A stretch of 14,732 nucleotides of DNA, taken from JBKEAJ01 sp047975005 (lineage in GTDB: Bacteria > Bacteroidota > Bacteroidia > Bacteroidales > Prolixibacteraceae). The stretch is taken from positions 1-14,732 of the forward strand of contig JBKECW010000098.1 of the NCBI GenBank assembly GCA_047975005.1, written 5' to 3'. Positions 7,749-14,676 of the stretch are shown in pieces. The position numbers and the translations under genes were made by a program. The notes below the pieces were generated by a model. It worked only from the letters and a program-made list of their open reading frames with translations, ran no database searches and was not told the origin of the DNA. Each line of letters begins with the position of its first letter. The first letter of the stretch is position 1.

Positions 7749-9194
7749 ATGACAAAAACTTTATTTCCCACCCTAAAAATACTGAGTAATCAGCAGGCTA
7801 TAATATCAGCAGCATACTTGATTTGTATTGGTGTAGCTTTTCTTTGTGGAGAGTCTACAATGCCCTTTGTATATTCTATTGCAGCAAGTAGTTCCTTTGC
7901 AATAATCTTTAGCCTATTGACACGCGGAGCGGATATAAATAAACCGACAGACAGGAGGGGCGCATTTCTAACCGTTTCAATGTCTTGGCTATCACTGTCG
8001 CTATCGGGAGCTTGCCCTTATCTTTTTTCCGGAGCCATCCCCCACTTTGTCGATGCATTCTTCGAGTCTGCTTCGGGTTTTACGACAACAGGATCATCAA
8101 TACTCATTGATATAGAGGCGCTTCCGCGATCAATCCTGTTTTGGCGCAGTATGACCCACTGGATTGGAGGAATCGGCATAATAGTATTAGTAATTTTAGT
8201 AATGCCCAAAATGAGACTCGGTGGCAATCATCTTTTCTCAATGGAATCTTCGCTTCAAGAAAAGATCAGCCCAAAGATTAAATCGGTAGGGCAAAAACTC
8301 TTAGTTATTTACTTGTCTCTAACATTGCTTGAAACAGTTTTCCTGTTGTTGGGAGGCATGAATTTATTTGAAAGTGTTACCCACGCTTTTGGCACAGTTG
8401 CTACTGGTGGCTTTTCTCCCAAGAATGACAGCATTGCAGGATACTCGCCATATATTCAGTATGTTATAATGGCATTCATGTTTCTTGCGGCAGTTAACTT
8501 TTCGATATACTACTTTATTGTAGCCGGAGGATGGAAAAAGGTATTCAAAAATGACGAACTGAAATTCTATGTTGGAGTAACGGTTGTATTAGGACTTGTA
8601 ATAACTTTTATCTTGTTCTATGAGACAGACAAGGGGCTAGAAGAGTCTTTTAGAGAGGCGTTTTTTCAGGTTGTATCAACAATCTCATGCACGGGGTTTG
8701 CGTCTGCCGATTATCTGTTGTGGCCACAAATTGGTTTTGTTCTAATATTCCTGATGATGTTTCTTGGAGGTAGCACCGGATCGACAACAGGAGGAATAAA
8801 GATGGGTAGACACCTAGTAATGTACAAAAGTATCATAAAGCAGTTCAAACAACTACGATCACCTAACGGAGTATTTAATATATCACTTAATGGCAAAACC
8901 CTAGACTCAGACTCCAGCACGTCGGTACTAACATTTATTGTCCTATACATGGTAGTCTTTGTTGTCGGCTCTCTTATCGTTATGGCATCAGGACTAGATG
9001 TAGTATCAGCAGCATCTGCCGTGGCTACATGTATGGCGGGAATAGGTCCAGGATTAGGTTCGGTTGGTCCAACAAGTAATTTTGCACATATTCCTGAAAT
9101 TACAAAAATCATCCTGCCCATTATTATGATAATAGGGAGGCTTGAGATATATACATTCTTGATATTGTTCAGTAAAACATATTGGAAAGCATAG
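7749..9194 (+). CDS. trkH: Potassium uptake protein TrkH/KtrB family
   Basis: Membrane pore subunit of a Trk-type K+ transporter, 481 aa, close to E. coli TrkH (483 aa). Four filter-like P-loops are visible in order: SASGFTTTGSS (107-117), HAFGTVATGGFS (212-223), STISCTGFASAD (310-321) and CMAGIGPGLGSVGP (428-441). The conserved HWIGGIGIIVLV (137-148), GGSTGSTTGGIKMGR (340-354) and IGRLEIYT (462-469) blocks are also present. TrkH normally works with TrkA, a cytoplasmic NAD(H)-binding gating ring; no trkA lies on either side within the window, so the partner must be elsewhere. The start at 7749 gives MTKTLFPTLKILSNQQ, a short cytoplasmic tail before the first membrane helix. The gene is 58 bp after lgt on the same strand and may belong to the secA-lgt transcript. 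Confidence 0.95.
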   Translation: MTKTLFPTLKILSNQQAIISAAYLICIGVAFLCGESTMPFVYSIAASSSFAIIFSLLTRGADINKPTDRRGAFLTVSMSWLSLSLSGACPYLFSGAIPHFVDAFFESASGFTTTGSSILIDIEALPRSILFWRSMTHWIGGIGIIVLVILVMPKMRLGGNHLFSMESSLQEKISPKIKSVGQKLLVIYLSLTLLETVFLLLGGMNLFESVTHAFGTVATGGFSPKNDSIAGYSPYIQYVIMAFMFLAAVNFSIYYFIVAGGWKKVFKNDELKFYVGVTVVLGLVITFILFYETDKGLEESFREAFFQVVSTISCTGFASADYLLWPQIGFVLIFLMMFLGGSTGSTTGGIKMGRHLVMYKSIIKQFKQLRSPNGVFNISLNGKTLDSDSSTSVLTFIVLYMVVFVVGSLIVMASGLDVVSAASAVATCMAGIGPGLGSVGPTSNFAHIPEITKIILPIIMIIGRLEIYTFLILFSKTYWKA

Positions 9195-9325
9195 TTAAGA
9201 CTGTCGAATAATAAACGAACGACAATTCACCCTTCATATAATATTTTGAAGTATGAGCGAAAATAAATTTATCACAGATAGACATTATTTATACTGGACT
9301 TATTGCTTTTGAGAGATTCTTTAAC

Positions 9326-9333
9326 GACCTTTG
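9326..9333 (+). promoter_or_regulatory. Weak candidate -7 box upstream of zwf
   Basis: GACCTTTG keeps the A and the TTTG of TAnnTTTG, and ATTG lies 20 bp upstream (9302-9305). It is the best match in the 207-bp trkH-zwf gap, giving a start near 9340 and a leader of about 60 nt. A perfect 11-bp palindrome, GACAATTTGTC (9350-9360), lies just downstream and could be an operator or chance. No convincing terminator after trkH was seen. Confidence 0.3.
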
Positions 9334-9401
9334 TAGCAGGATTATAATCGACAATTTGTCAGGATGTTCGATATCCGGCTGTTATCTTAATACATAGAAA
9401 A

Positions 9402-10883
9402 ATGAACAATATAATACTCACAATATTTGGAGCGTCGGGCGACCTTACAAAAAGAAAGCTCATACCATCCCTTTACGAACTTCATAATAAATCTCTCTTG
9501 CCCACCGATTTCAAGGTGCTTGGGTTGGGACGTACAGAACTCGACAAAGAGCAATTTAGAGGGCGTATCTCAGAGTTTCTTCCTGAGGATGAGGACAAGA
9601 GTGCTTTTTTGGAGAGGCTCTATTATCTGTCTATAAATCCTGAAGATAAGGACGATTATACTTTAGTAGTAGACAAACTCAACGAGCTAGGTGCGGAGAA
9701 TGATAATACTCAGAAAGTGTTTTATCTTTCTACTCCACCCCAACTTTACGAGCCTATTACCTGCAATCTTAATAAGAGCAAGCTGGCAACACGCAGCGAT
9801 AAAACGTCGAGGGTGATTATCGAAAAGCCCTTCGGCATTAACCTTGATAGTGCAAAGAAACTAAATAAACAACTGCTGCAATACCTTCGAGAGGAACAAA
9901 TCTACCGCATCGACCACTATCTGGGCAAGGAGTCGGTTCAGAACCTATTGGTAACTCGCTTTTCAAACGGGATTTTTGAACCTATATGGAACCGTAATTT
10001 TATTGAAAGCGTGGAGATAACATCCTGCGAAGCATTGGGAGTGGAAAAACGTGGCGGATATTACGATAAGGCAGGCGCATTGCGAGATATGGTGCAAAAT
10101 CATCTTCTCCAATTAGTCTCATTGGCGGCAATGGAACCTCCGTCAGAAATAAATGCCAATACTATCAGAAATGAAACTCTAAAGGTTATTCAATCGTTGC
10201 GTCCTCTTACAGAACAAGATATAAAGGAAAATATTATCAGAGGTCAGTATACTGCCTCAAATATTAAGGGTAAACCGCAGGCAGGATACCGCCAAGAGGA
10301 AGGCGTAGACAACAATTCCCGTACAGAAACCTATTTCGCAATGAAATTCTATATCGACAACTGGCGTTGGGCAGATGTCCCCTTTTATTTGCGTACAGGA
10401 AAGAAACTGCCTACTAGGGTTACAGAGATTGTTATCAATTTTAAACGTACTCCCCTACACCTCTTCAGCGAAAATAATAAAGCCAATAGAAATCAACTAG
10501 TGCTACGCATTCAACCCGACGAGGGTATATTGTTGAAGTTTGGCATGAAAGTGCCGGGCGGAGGCTTCAAAGTGCAAACGGTAAATATGGATTTTAGATA
10601 TAGCCAACTTGCTGATGCACATATGCCTACCGCTTATGCACGACTGTTGTTAGACTGCTTTCAAGGCGATGCAACCCTCTACACACGTGGCGATGCTATC
10701 GAAGAGTCGTGGAAGTTTGTTCAGCCGATTCTTGACTATTGGCAGGCAGATAAGAATATACCAATATACGGCTACCCTGCCGGAACATGGGGACCCGAAC
10801 AAGCAGAGAGCCTCCGAGAACACGGTGAATGGAGATACCCCTGCAAAAATCTTACAAACGACGGAGAATATTGTGAGCTATGA
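9402..10883 (+). CDS. zwf: Glucose-6-phosphate 1-dehydrogenase
   Basis: Oxidises glucose 6-phosphate to 6-phosphogluconolactone with reduction of NAD(P)+, the entry to the oxidative pentose phosphate pathway. The 493-aa length is typical. Motifs: N-terminal Rossmann nucleotide-binding GASGDLTKRKL (10-20), IIEKPFG (139-145), and the active-site signature RIDHYLGKE (169-177) with the aspartate-histidine pair at D171-H172. H234 in MVQNHLLQ lines up with the catalytic base known as H240 in Leuconostoc enzyme. RWADVPFYLRTGKKLP (322-337) is also conserved. Cofactor preference cannot be read with confidence. The gene overlaps tsaD by four bases, an uncommon partner: zwf often sits with gnd and pgl in this phylum, and neither is seen here. 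Confidence 0.97.
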   Translation: MNNIILTIFGASGDLTKRKLIPSLYELHNKSLLPTDFKVLGLGRTELDKEQFRGRISEFLPEDEDKSAFLERLYYLSINPEDKDDYTLVVDKLNELGAENDNTQKVFYLSTPPQLYEPITCNLNKSKLATRSDKTSRVIIEKPFGINLDSAKKLNKQLLQYLREEQIYRIDHYLGKESVQNLLVTRFSNGIFEPIWNRNFIESVEITSCEALGVEKRGGYYDKAGALRDMVQNHLLQLVSLAAMEPPSEINANTIRNETLKVIQSLRPLTEQDIKENIIRGQYTASNIKGKPQAGYRQEEGVDNNSRTETYFAMKFYIDNWRWADVPFYLRTGKKLPTRVTEIVINFKRTPLHLFSENNKANRNQLVLRIQPDEGILLKFGMKVPGGGFKVQTVNMDFRYSQLADAHMPTAYARLLLDCFQGDATLYTRGDAIEESWKFVQPILDYWQADKNIPIYGYPAGTWGPEQAESLREHGEWRYPCKNLTNDGEYCEL

Positions 10884-11902
10884 ACGACATAATAATACTA
10901 GGAATAGAGTCATCATGCGACGACACGTCGGCAGCAATAATTAGAAACAACAAACTGCTGAGTAACTGCATAGCAAATCAAAGTGTACACGAGAAATATG
11001 GCGGTGTTGTGCCGGAACTCGCATCGCGCTCGCACCAACAAAATATTGTGCCGGTGGTTGACCAAGCTATTAAGCAGGCAGGTATATCGCCATCGGACAT
11101 TTCGGCAATAGCTTTTACACGTGGGCCGGGACTGCTGGGCTCGCTCCATGTGGGAACATCCTTTGCAAAAGGACTGGCAATGTCGTTGGGAGTGCCAATT
11201 ATTGATGTTAACCATCTTATGGGACACACACTTGCACTTCACATCGATGATGGAAGTGAGAGCTACAATCCGCCACCATTCCCGCATCTGTGCCTCTTAG
11301 TGTCGGGTGGTAATTCGCAGATTATACACGTCAAAGACCCTTACACCTTCGATATTATTGGTCAGACCATAGACGATGCCGCAGGCGAAGCCTTCGATAA
11401 GTGTGCAAAAGTGATGGGACTACCCTATCCCGGCGGCCCGCACGTCGACAGACTGGCTAAAGAGGGCAAGCCCGACTCTATCGCTCTGGCAAAACCAAAT
11501 ATTGCAGGATATAATTATAGTTTCAGCGGACTGAAAACCTCGTTTCTATACCACCTGAGAGACAACATAAAGGAAAATCCAAACTACATTGATGAAAATA
11601 AAGCAAACCTCTGTGCTGCTTTGCAAAAAACGATTGTTGAGACGCTACTTATTAAGCTAAAGAAGGCTGCTAAGGATTATAAAATCAAAGACATAGCTCT
11701 TGCCGGCGGTGTATCTGCCAACTCAGGACTAAGGAATGCAACATCAGAACTTGGGGCTAAATTTGGCTGGGATGTGTATCTTCCCAAACTCGCATTTACT
11801 ACCGACAACGCAGCTATGATTGCCATGGCTGGATACTACAAATACAAAAAAGGAGAATTTTGTAATATTCAAGAACCTCCATATTCCAGAGTGAAAAACT
11901 AA
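10880..11902 (+). CDS. tsaD: tRNA N6-adenosine threonylcarbamoyltransferase TsaD
   Basis: Catalytic subunit (Kae1/YgjD family) that transfers threonylcarbamoyl from TC-AMP to A37 of ANN-decoding tRNAs, working with TsaB and TsaE in the cytoplasm. 340 aa, normal length. The first metal-ligand motif is NHLMGH (111-116; H112 and H116), and the later metal/nucleotide aspartate is D309 in FTTDNAAM. Other family blocks: ESSCDDTSAAI (10-20), GGVVPELASRSHQ (41-53), TRGPGLLGSL (80-89), LVSGGNSQI (140-148), DDAAGEAFDKCAK (165-177) and AGGVSANSGLR (275-285). The start overlaps the zwf stop as ATGA, implying translational coupling. No terminator is evident immediately downstream. Confidence 0.98.
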   Translation: MNDIIILGIESSCDDTSAAIIRNNKLLSNCIANQSVHEKYGGVVPELASRSHQQNIVPVVDQAIKQAGISPSDISAIAFTRGPGLLGSLHVGTSFAKGLAMSLGVPIIDVNHLMGHTLALHIDDGSESYNPPPFPHLCLLVSGGNSQIIHVKDPYTFDIIGQTIDDAAGEAFDKCAKVMGLPYPGGPHVDRLAKEGKPDSIALAKPNIAGYNYSFSGLKTSFLYHLRDNIKENPNYIDENKANLCAALQKTIVETLLIKLKKAAKDYKIKDIALAGGVSANSGLRNATSELGAKFGWDVYLPKLAFTTDNAAMIAMAGYYKYKKGEFCNIQEPPYSRVKN

Positions 11903-12024
11903 TACAGCAATGGGATAATATAATGACTTGACAGCTTGGCTCTATACCTTTTTGGCGCAACACACAACTTGCGCACTTATTCCCGAGACTTAAAAGGATT
12001 TTATAGAACCTGATGCAGTAAGGA

Positions 12025-12059
12025 GCAATATTTCACAGCAAGCCCCTTGATAATATTGC
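12025..12059. repeat. Nested inverted repeat (potential structured RNA)
   Basis: Outer arms GCAATATT (12025-12032) and AATATTGC (12052-12059) pair perfectly. Inside, CAAG (12039-12042) pairs with CTTG (12046-12049) around a CCC loop. A 6-nt by 2-nt internal loop separates the stems. There is no T-run on either side, so it is not a classic intrinsic terminator. It may help stabilise the 3' end of the zwf-tsaD message or be a protein site; the function is unknown. Confidence 0.4.
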
Positions 12060-12186
12060 CAAGTAATTAAAATTGACTAAGCAATATATAAAACACCTCG
12101 TTAAGGAACTATAATAGAACACGTATAAGTTTTATGAATTGTCTCCATCTGTAGGCATAGTGATGCGAAAATATGATTTAAATCTG

Positions 12187-12194
12187 TATATTTG
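12187..12194 (+). promoter_or_regulatory. Candidate -7 box of the MuiA-family gene
   Basis: TATATTTG, a full match to TAnnTTTG and identical to the -7 box of the CRISPR array promoter at the right end. The -33 position (12164-12167, TGCG) is poor. A start near 12201 would leave a leader of about 115 nt before the ATG at 12318. Confidence 0.5.
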
Positions 12195-12317
12195 CGCTGG
12201 ATATAAGACAATAAATATTAGTAGTTAAACATTAATAGACGGCAAATAATAATTTGACAATAAAACAGCAAAAGCATAAAGCCCATAGCTTACAGCTTAT
12301 CGCAAAATTATATAAGT

Positions 12318-13934
12318 ATGAAAAACAATGCAGCATTGACATTTGCCCTACTCTTGGTAGCAAACTTTGCTTCCGCCCAAAAGCCAATTTACACGAAAGC
12401 AAAGGTGAATACCGTAAATGTTTATCAGAACTCGGCAGAGTTGCAAAACACTACAACATTCACCGTTCCTGAAGGTATGTCGGAAGTCGTAGTTGGGAAT
12501 ATATCAGATAAAATTGATGAACGCTCCCTGCAAATAGGGTTGAGCAATGCAGATGTTACTATTCTTTCGTCGCAATTTACTAATAACTATTCCTCAGATT
12601 TTAAAATGGACTTGACAAATCCGCAGATAAAAAAAGTGAGCGATAGTATTAAAATTGTAGAAAACCTACTTGTAAAATCCAATATCGACTTAGAAGCCAA
12701 CACCAAAGGCATAGAGTTATTAGACAAAAATCAAACCGTGTTGGTGGGAAGTACATCATCTAATGTGGAGCAACTCACTAAACTTGCTGATTTTTACACA
12801 AAAAAAAGAGTTGAGCTGGCTAACAAAATAGTTGCTGTCAAAAAAAATAATGAGGACTTGCAGAAACAGTTGACTCGCCTGAGAAATAGTCTTAAAACAA
12901 GCGAAGAGAGTAATGCTGAGGAATTTGCAAGCGGTGTTTTAGTGCTGAAAATAAAGAGTAATACTAAGAAAACCCTTAAACTAAACCTTAATTATTTAGC
13001 TCATGGAGTTTCGTGGGAGCCTTATTATGAAATTAAAGGGAATAAAATCTCTGAGCCTTTGGAGCTTATGTTTAAAGCTATAGTGAGACAAAATACCGGA
13101 TTAGACTGGAAGAATGTAAAACTATCTTTAATCAACGGAACCTCGTCGAGAAATAACACTGCACCGACAGTAATGCCTTGGTTCTTGTACTCGCATAACC
13201 CAAGTCAGATTACTGAAAGAAGTAAAAAAGAGGCAAGTATGGAGGTAGTTACATTTTCTAATTTTGTTGCTGATGATGCTCTAGCACCTCCACCGGCTTC
13301 GGCAGGCTTCAGTATCAATTCTAATCAGCTGAATGTGAGCTATGACGTTGATATTCCTTACGATGTGAGGGCAAATGGCGAGGAGCATCTAATCAGTCTG
13401 TATCAGCAAAGTATCCCTGCCGAATATCAGTATTTTACTGCGCCAAACTACAACAATGAGGCTTTTTTGATCGCTAAAATCAAGAATTTCAGCAAGTACG
13501 GTTTGGTGTCTGCGCCTGCAAGCATAGTTTTTGAAAATATGTACATCGGCAAAACCTTTCTCAATACATCTGAAACCGAAGACGAATTGGATATTACTCT
13601 CGGTAACGACCGCCGCATAAGCATTAAAAGAGAAAATGTCAAAGATAAATCGGGAGAGAAATTTTTGTCGTCATATCGTGAGAAAACAGTTACTTACGAC
13701 CTCGTTATTCGCAACAACAAAAAAGAAAGTATCGACATCGAAATTAAAGACAGAATACCACTCAGTAATGACGAAAAAATCGAAGTGGAACTTCTGGACG
13801 CAAGCGGAGCAAAGAAAGACCGCGAAAAGGGATTTTTGACTTGGACGACAAAAATGTCGCCCGCGGAAACAAAAACTTACAGAGTGAGCTATAAGGTGAA
13901 GTACCCTAAAGACTATACGATAAGTAATTTGTAA
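12318..13934 (+). CDS. Secreted MuiA-family protein (DUF4140/DUF4139)
   Basis: A 538-aa envelope protein of unknown molecular function. A Sec signal peptide is clear: MKNN, hydrophobic core ALTFALLLVANF, then ASA before QK, with cleavage expected after residue 20. Residues ~28-125 fit the N-terminal DUF4140 domain (VNTVNVYQNSAELQNTTTFTVPEG), followed by a coiled-coil stretch (about 148-198, rich in K/E/L). The C-terminal part (about 210-538) fits DUF4139, with the segment LNYLAHGVSWEPYYEIKG, LDWKNVKLSLINGT and the family-type ending YKVKYPKDYTISNL. The family is named after a Shigella protein reported to suppress mucoidy, but homologues in Bacteroidota have no established role. It is monocistronic here: a 415-bp gap upstream, and the CRISPR array converging from the right 23 bp after its stop. 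Confidence 0.85.
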   Translation: MKNNAALTFALLLVANFASAQKPIYTKAKVNTVNVYQNSAELQNTTTFTVPEGMSEVVVGNISDKIDERSLQIGLSNADVTILSSQFTNNYSSDFKMDLTNPQIKKVSDSIKIVENLLVKSNIDLEANTKGIELLDKNQTVLVGSTSSNVEQLTKLADFYTKKRVELANKIVAVKKNNEDLQKQLTRLRNSLKTSEESNAEEFASGVLVLKIKSNTKKTLKLNLNYLAHGVSWEPYYEIKGNKISEPLELMFKAIVRQNTGLDWKNVKLSLINGTSSRNNTAPTVMPWFLYSHNPSQITERSKKEASMEVVTFSNFVADDALAPPPASAGFSINSNQLNVSYDVDIPYDVRANGEEHLISLYQQSIPAEYQYFTAPNYNNEAFLIAKIKNFSKYGLVSAPASIVFENMYIGKTFLNTSETEDELDITLGNDRRISIKRENVKDKSGEKFLSSYREKTVTYDLVIRNNKKESIDIEIKDRIPLSNDEKIEVELLDASGAKKDREKGFLTWTTKMSPAETKTYRVSYKVKYPKDYTISNL

Positions 13935-13957
13935 TCAGGGAATATATCAATTTTAAA

Positions 13958-14638
13958 ATCTACAATAGTAGAAATTATTGGTCTTTACTAGACTGTCTAC
14001 GATGTGATTAAAGGTGATATTATCTACAATAGTAGAAATTATTTGTCTTTACTAGACTTTGTTAAATTCAACACCAAGGGCTTCAATCTACAATAGTAGA
14101 AATTATTGGTCTTTACTAGACCCGCCGAGATGTTGAACAGAACGCCCTGGATCTACAATAGTAGAAATTATTGGTCTTAACTAGACTGCAGCCATCAAAG
14201 CGGAACTTATGGCGATCTACAATAGTAGAAAAGATTGGTCTTTACTAGACCGGCTGGAAAACCAAGGGCAACACCTGCCATCTACAATAGTAGAAATTAT
14301 TGGTCTTTACTAGACATGTTAACGCTTCATTATCTCGATATGTATCTACAATAGTAGAAATTATTGGTCTTTACTAGACTAGATACTATCATCATCACCT
14401 GCTTTAAATCTACAATAGTAGAAATTATTGGTCTTTACTAGACACTTGTACAACATTTCACCGTTTACTTCAAATCTACAATAGTAGAAATTATTGGTCT
14501 TTACTAGACTTGCTTTGAACATATATTACGAGTATCGATCTACAATAGTAGAAATTATTGGTCTTTACTAGACACGAGAAACGTCTGAAGTGTTTAATGA
14601 AAATCTACAATAGTAGAAATTATTGGTCTTTACTAGAC
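13958..14638 (-). CRISPR. Type V-A (Cas12a) CRISPR array, 11 repeats and 10 spacers
   Basis: Repeats of 36 bp start at 13958, 14022, 14086, 14151, 14215, 14280, 14344, 14408, 14474, 14538 and 14603. Spacers are 28-30 bp and all different. On the minus strand the repeat begins GTCTAGTAAAGACC and ends AATTTCTACTATTGTAGAT, the Cas12a crRNA handle: UCUAC/GUAGA stem (repeat bases 22-26 and 31-35) with a UAUU loop. This motif fixes transcription as right to left. Eight repeats are identical, including the last, leader-distal one (13958-13993). Variants are the repeats at 14022 (one substitution), 14151 (one) and 14215 (two), all in the older half, which agrees with the leader being at the right. 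No cas gene is inside the window; in known type V-A loci cas12a-cas4-cas1-cas2 precede the array, so they would lie past 14732. By eye I found no spacer matching elsewhere in the window. Confidence 0.97.
14215..14250 (-). repeat. Variant CRISPR repeat altered at the crRNA handle start
   Basis: On the minus strand repeat bases 18-19 read CT instead of AA. These are the first two bases of the 19-nt mature Cas12a handle, right at the known processing site. This repeat supplies the handle for the spacer at 14187-14214. The stem arms are unchanged. Reduced processing or Cas12a loading of that single crRNA is inferred, not shown. Confidence 0.85.
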
Positions 14639-14645
14639 TCTGCTG

Positions 14646-14676
14646 CAAATATAAGGATATTTTTCTCAGTGGCAAT
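14646..14676 (-). promoter_or_regulatory. Leader promoter of the CRISPR array
   Basis: Read on the minus strand: ATTG (14676-14673), 19-bp spacer (14672-14654), TATATTTG (14653-14646), then seven bases CAGCAGA before the first repeat base at 14638. Box sequences and spacing match the Bacteroidota primary promoter. The start would fall at or within a base or two of the first repeat, so there is almost no transcribed leader. Confidence 0.75.

Larger units (their letters stand above)
11903..12317. other. 415-bp gene-free stretch between tsaD and the MuiA-family gene
   Basis: No credible reading frame starts and ends here; the only frame entering it overlaps the downstream gene out of phase. It holds a small hairpin with GCGCAA arms (11955-11960 and 11969-11974, 8-nt loop), a larger nested hairpin (12025-12059) and a consensus -7 box (12187-12194), each described separately where supported. 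The remainder is AT-rich with nothing I can recognise; no tRNA or other known RNA is apparent. Confidence 0.6.

Noticed and set aside
8711..9121. 136-codon open frame on the minus strand
   Set aside because: It lies wholly inside trkH, whose frame carries clear filter motifs; the opposite-strand product has no recognisable features.
10913..11287. 124-codon open frame on the minus strand
   Set aside because: It is contained in tsaD, which is strongly supported by motifs; the product is low in recognisable pattern and lacks a promoter.
12254..12472. 72-codon plus-strand frame entering the gene-free stretch
   Set aside because: It overlaps the start of the MuiA-family gene in another frame; that gene has a clear signal peptide and family domains.
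13958..14638. Array read on the plus strand
   Set aside because: The Cas12a handle motif appears only on the minus strand, the promoter sits at the right, and degenerate repeats lie on the left.
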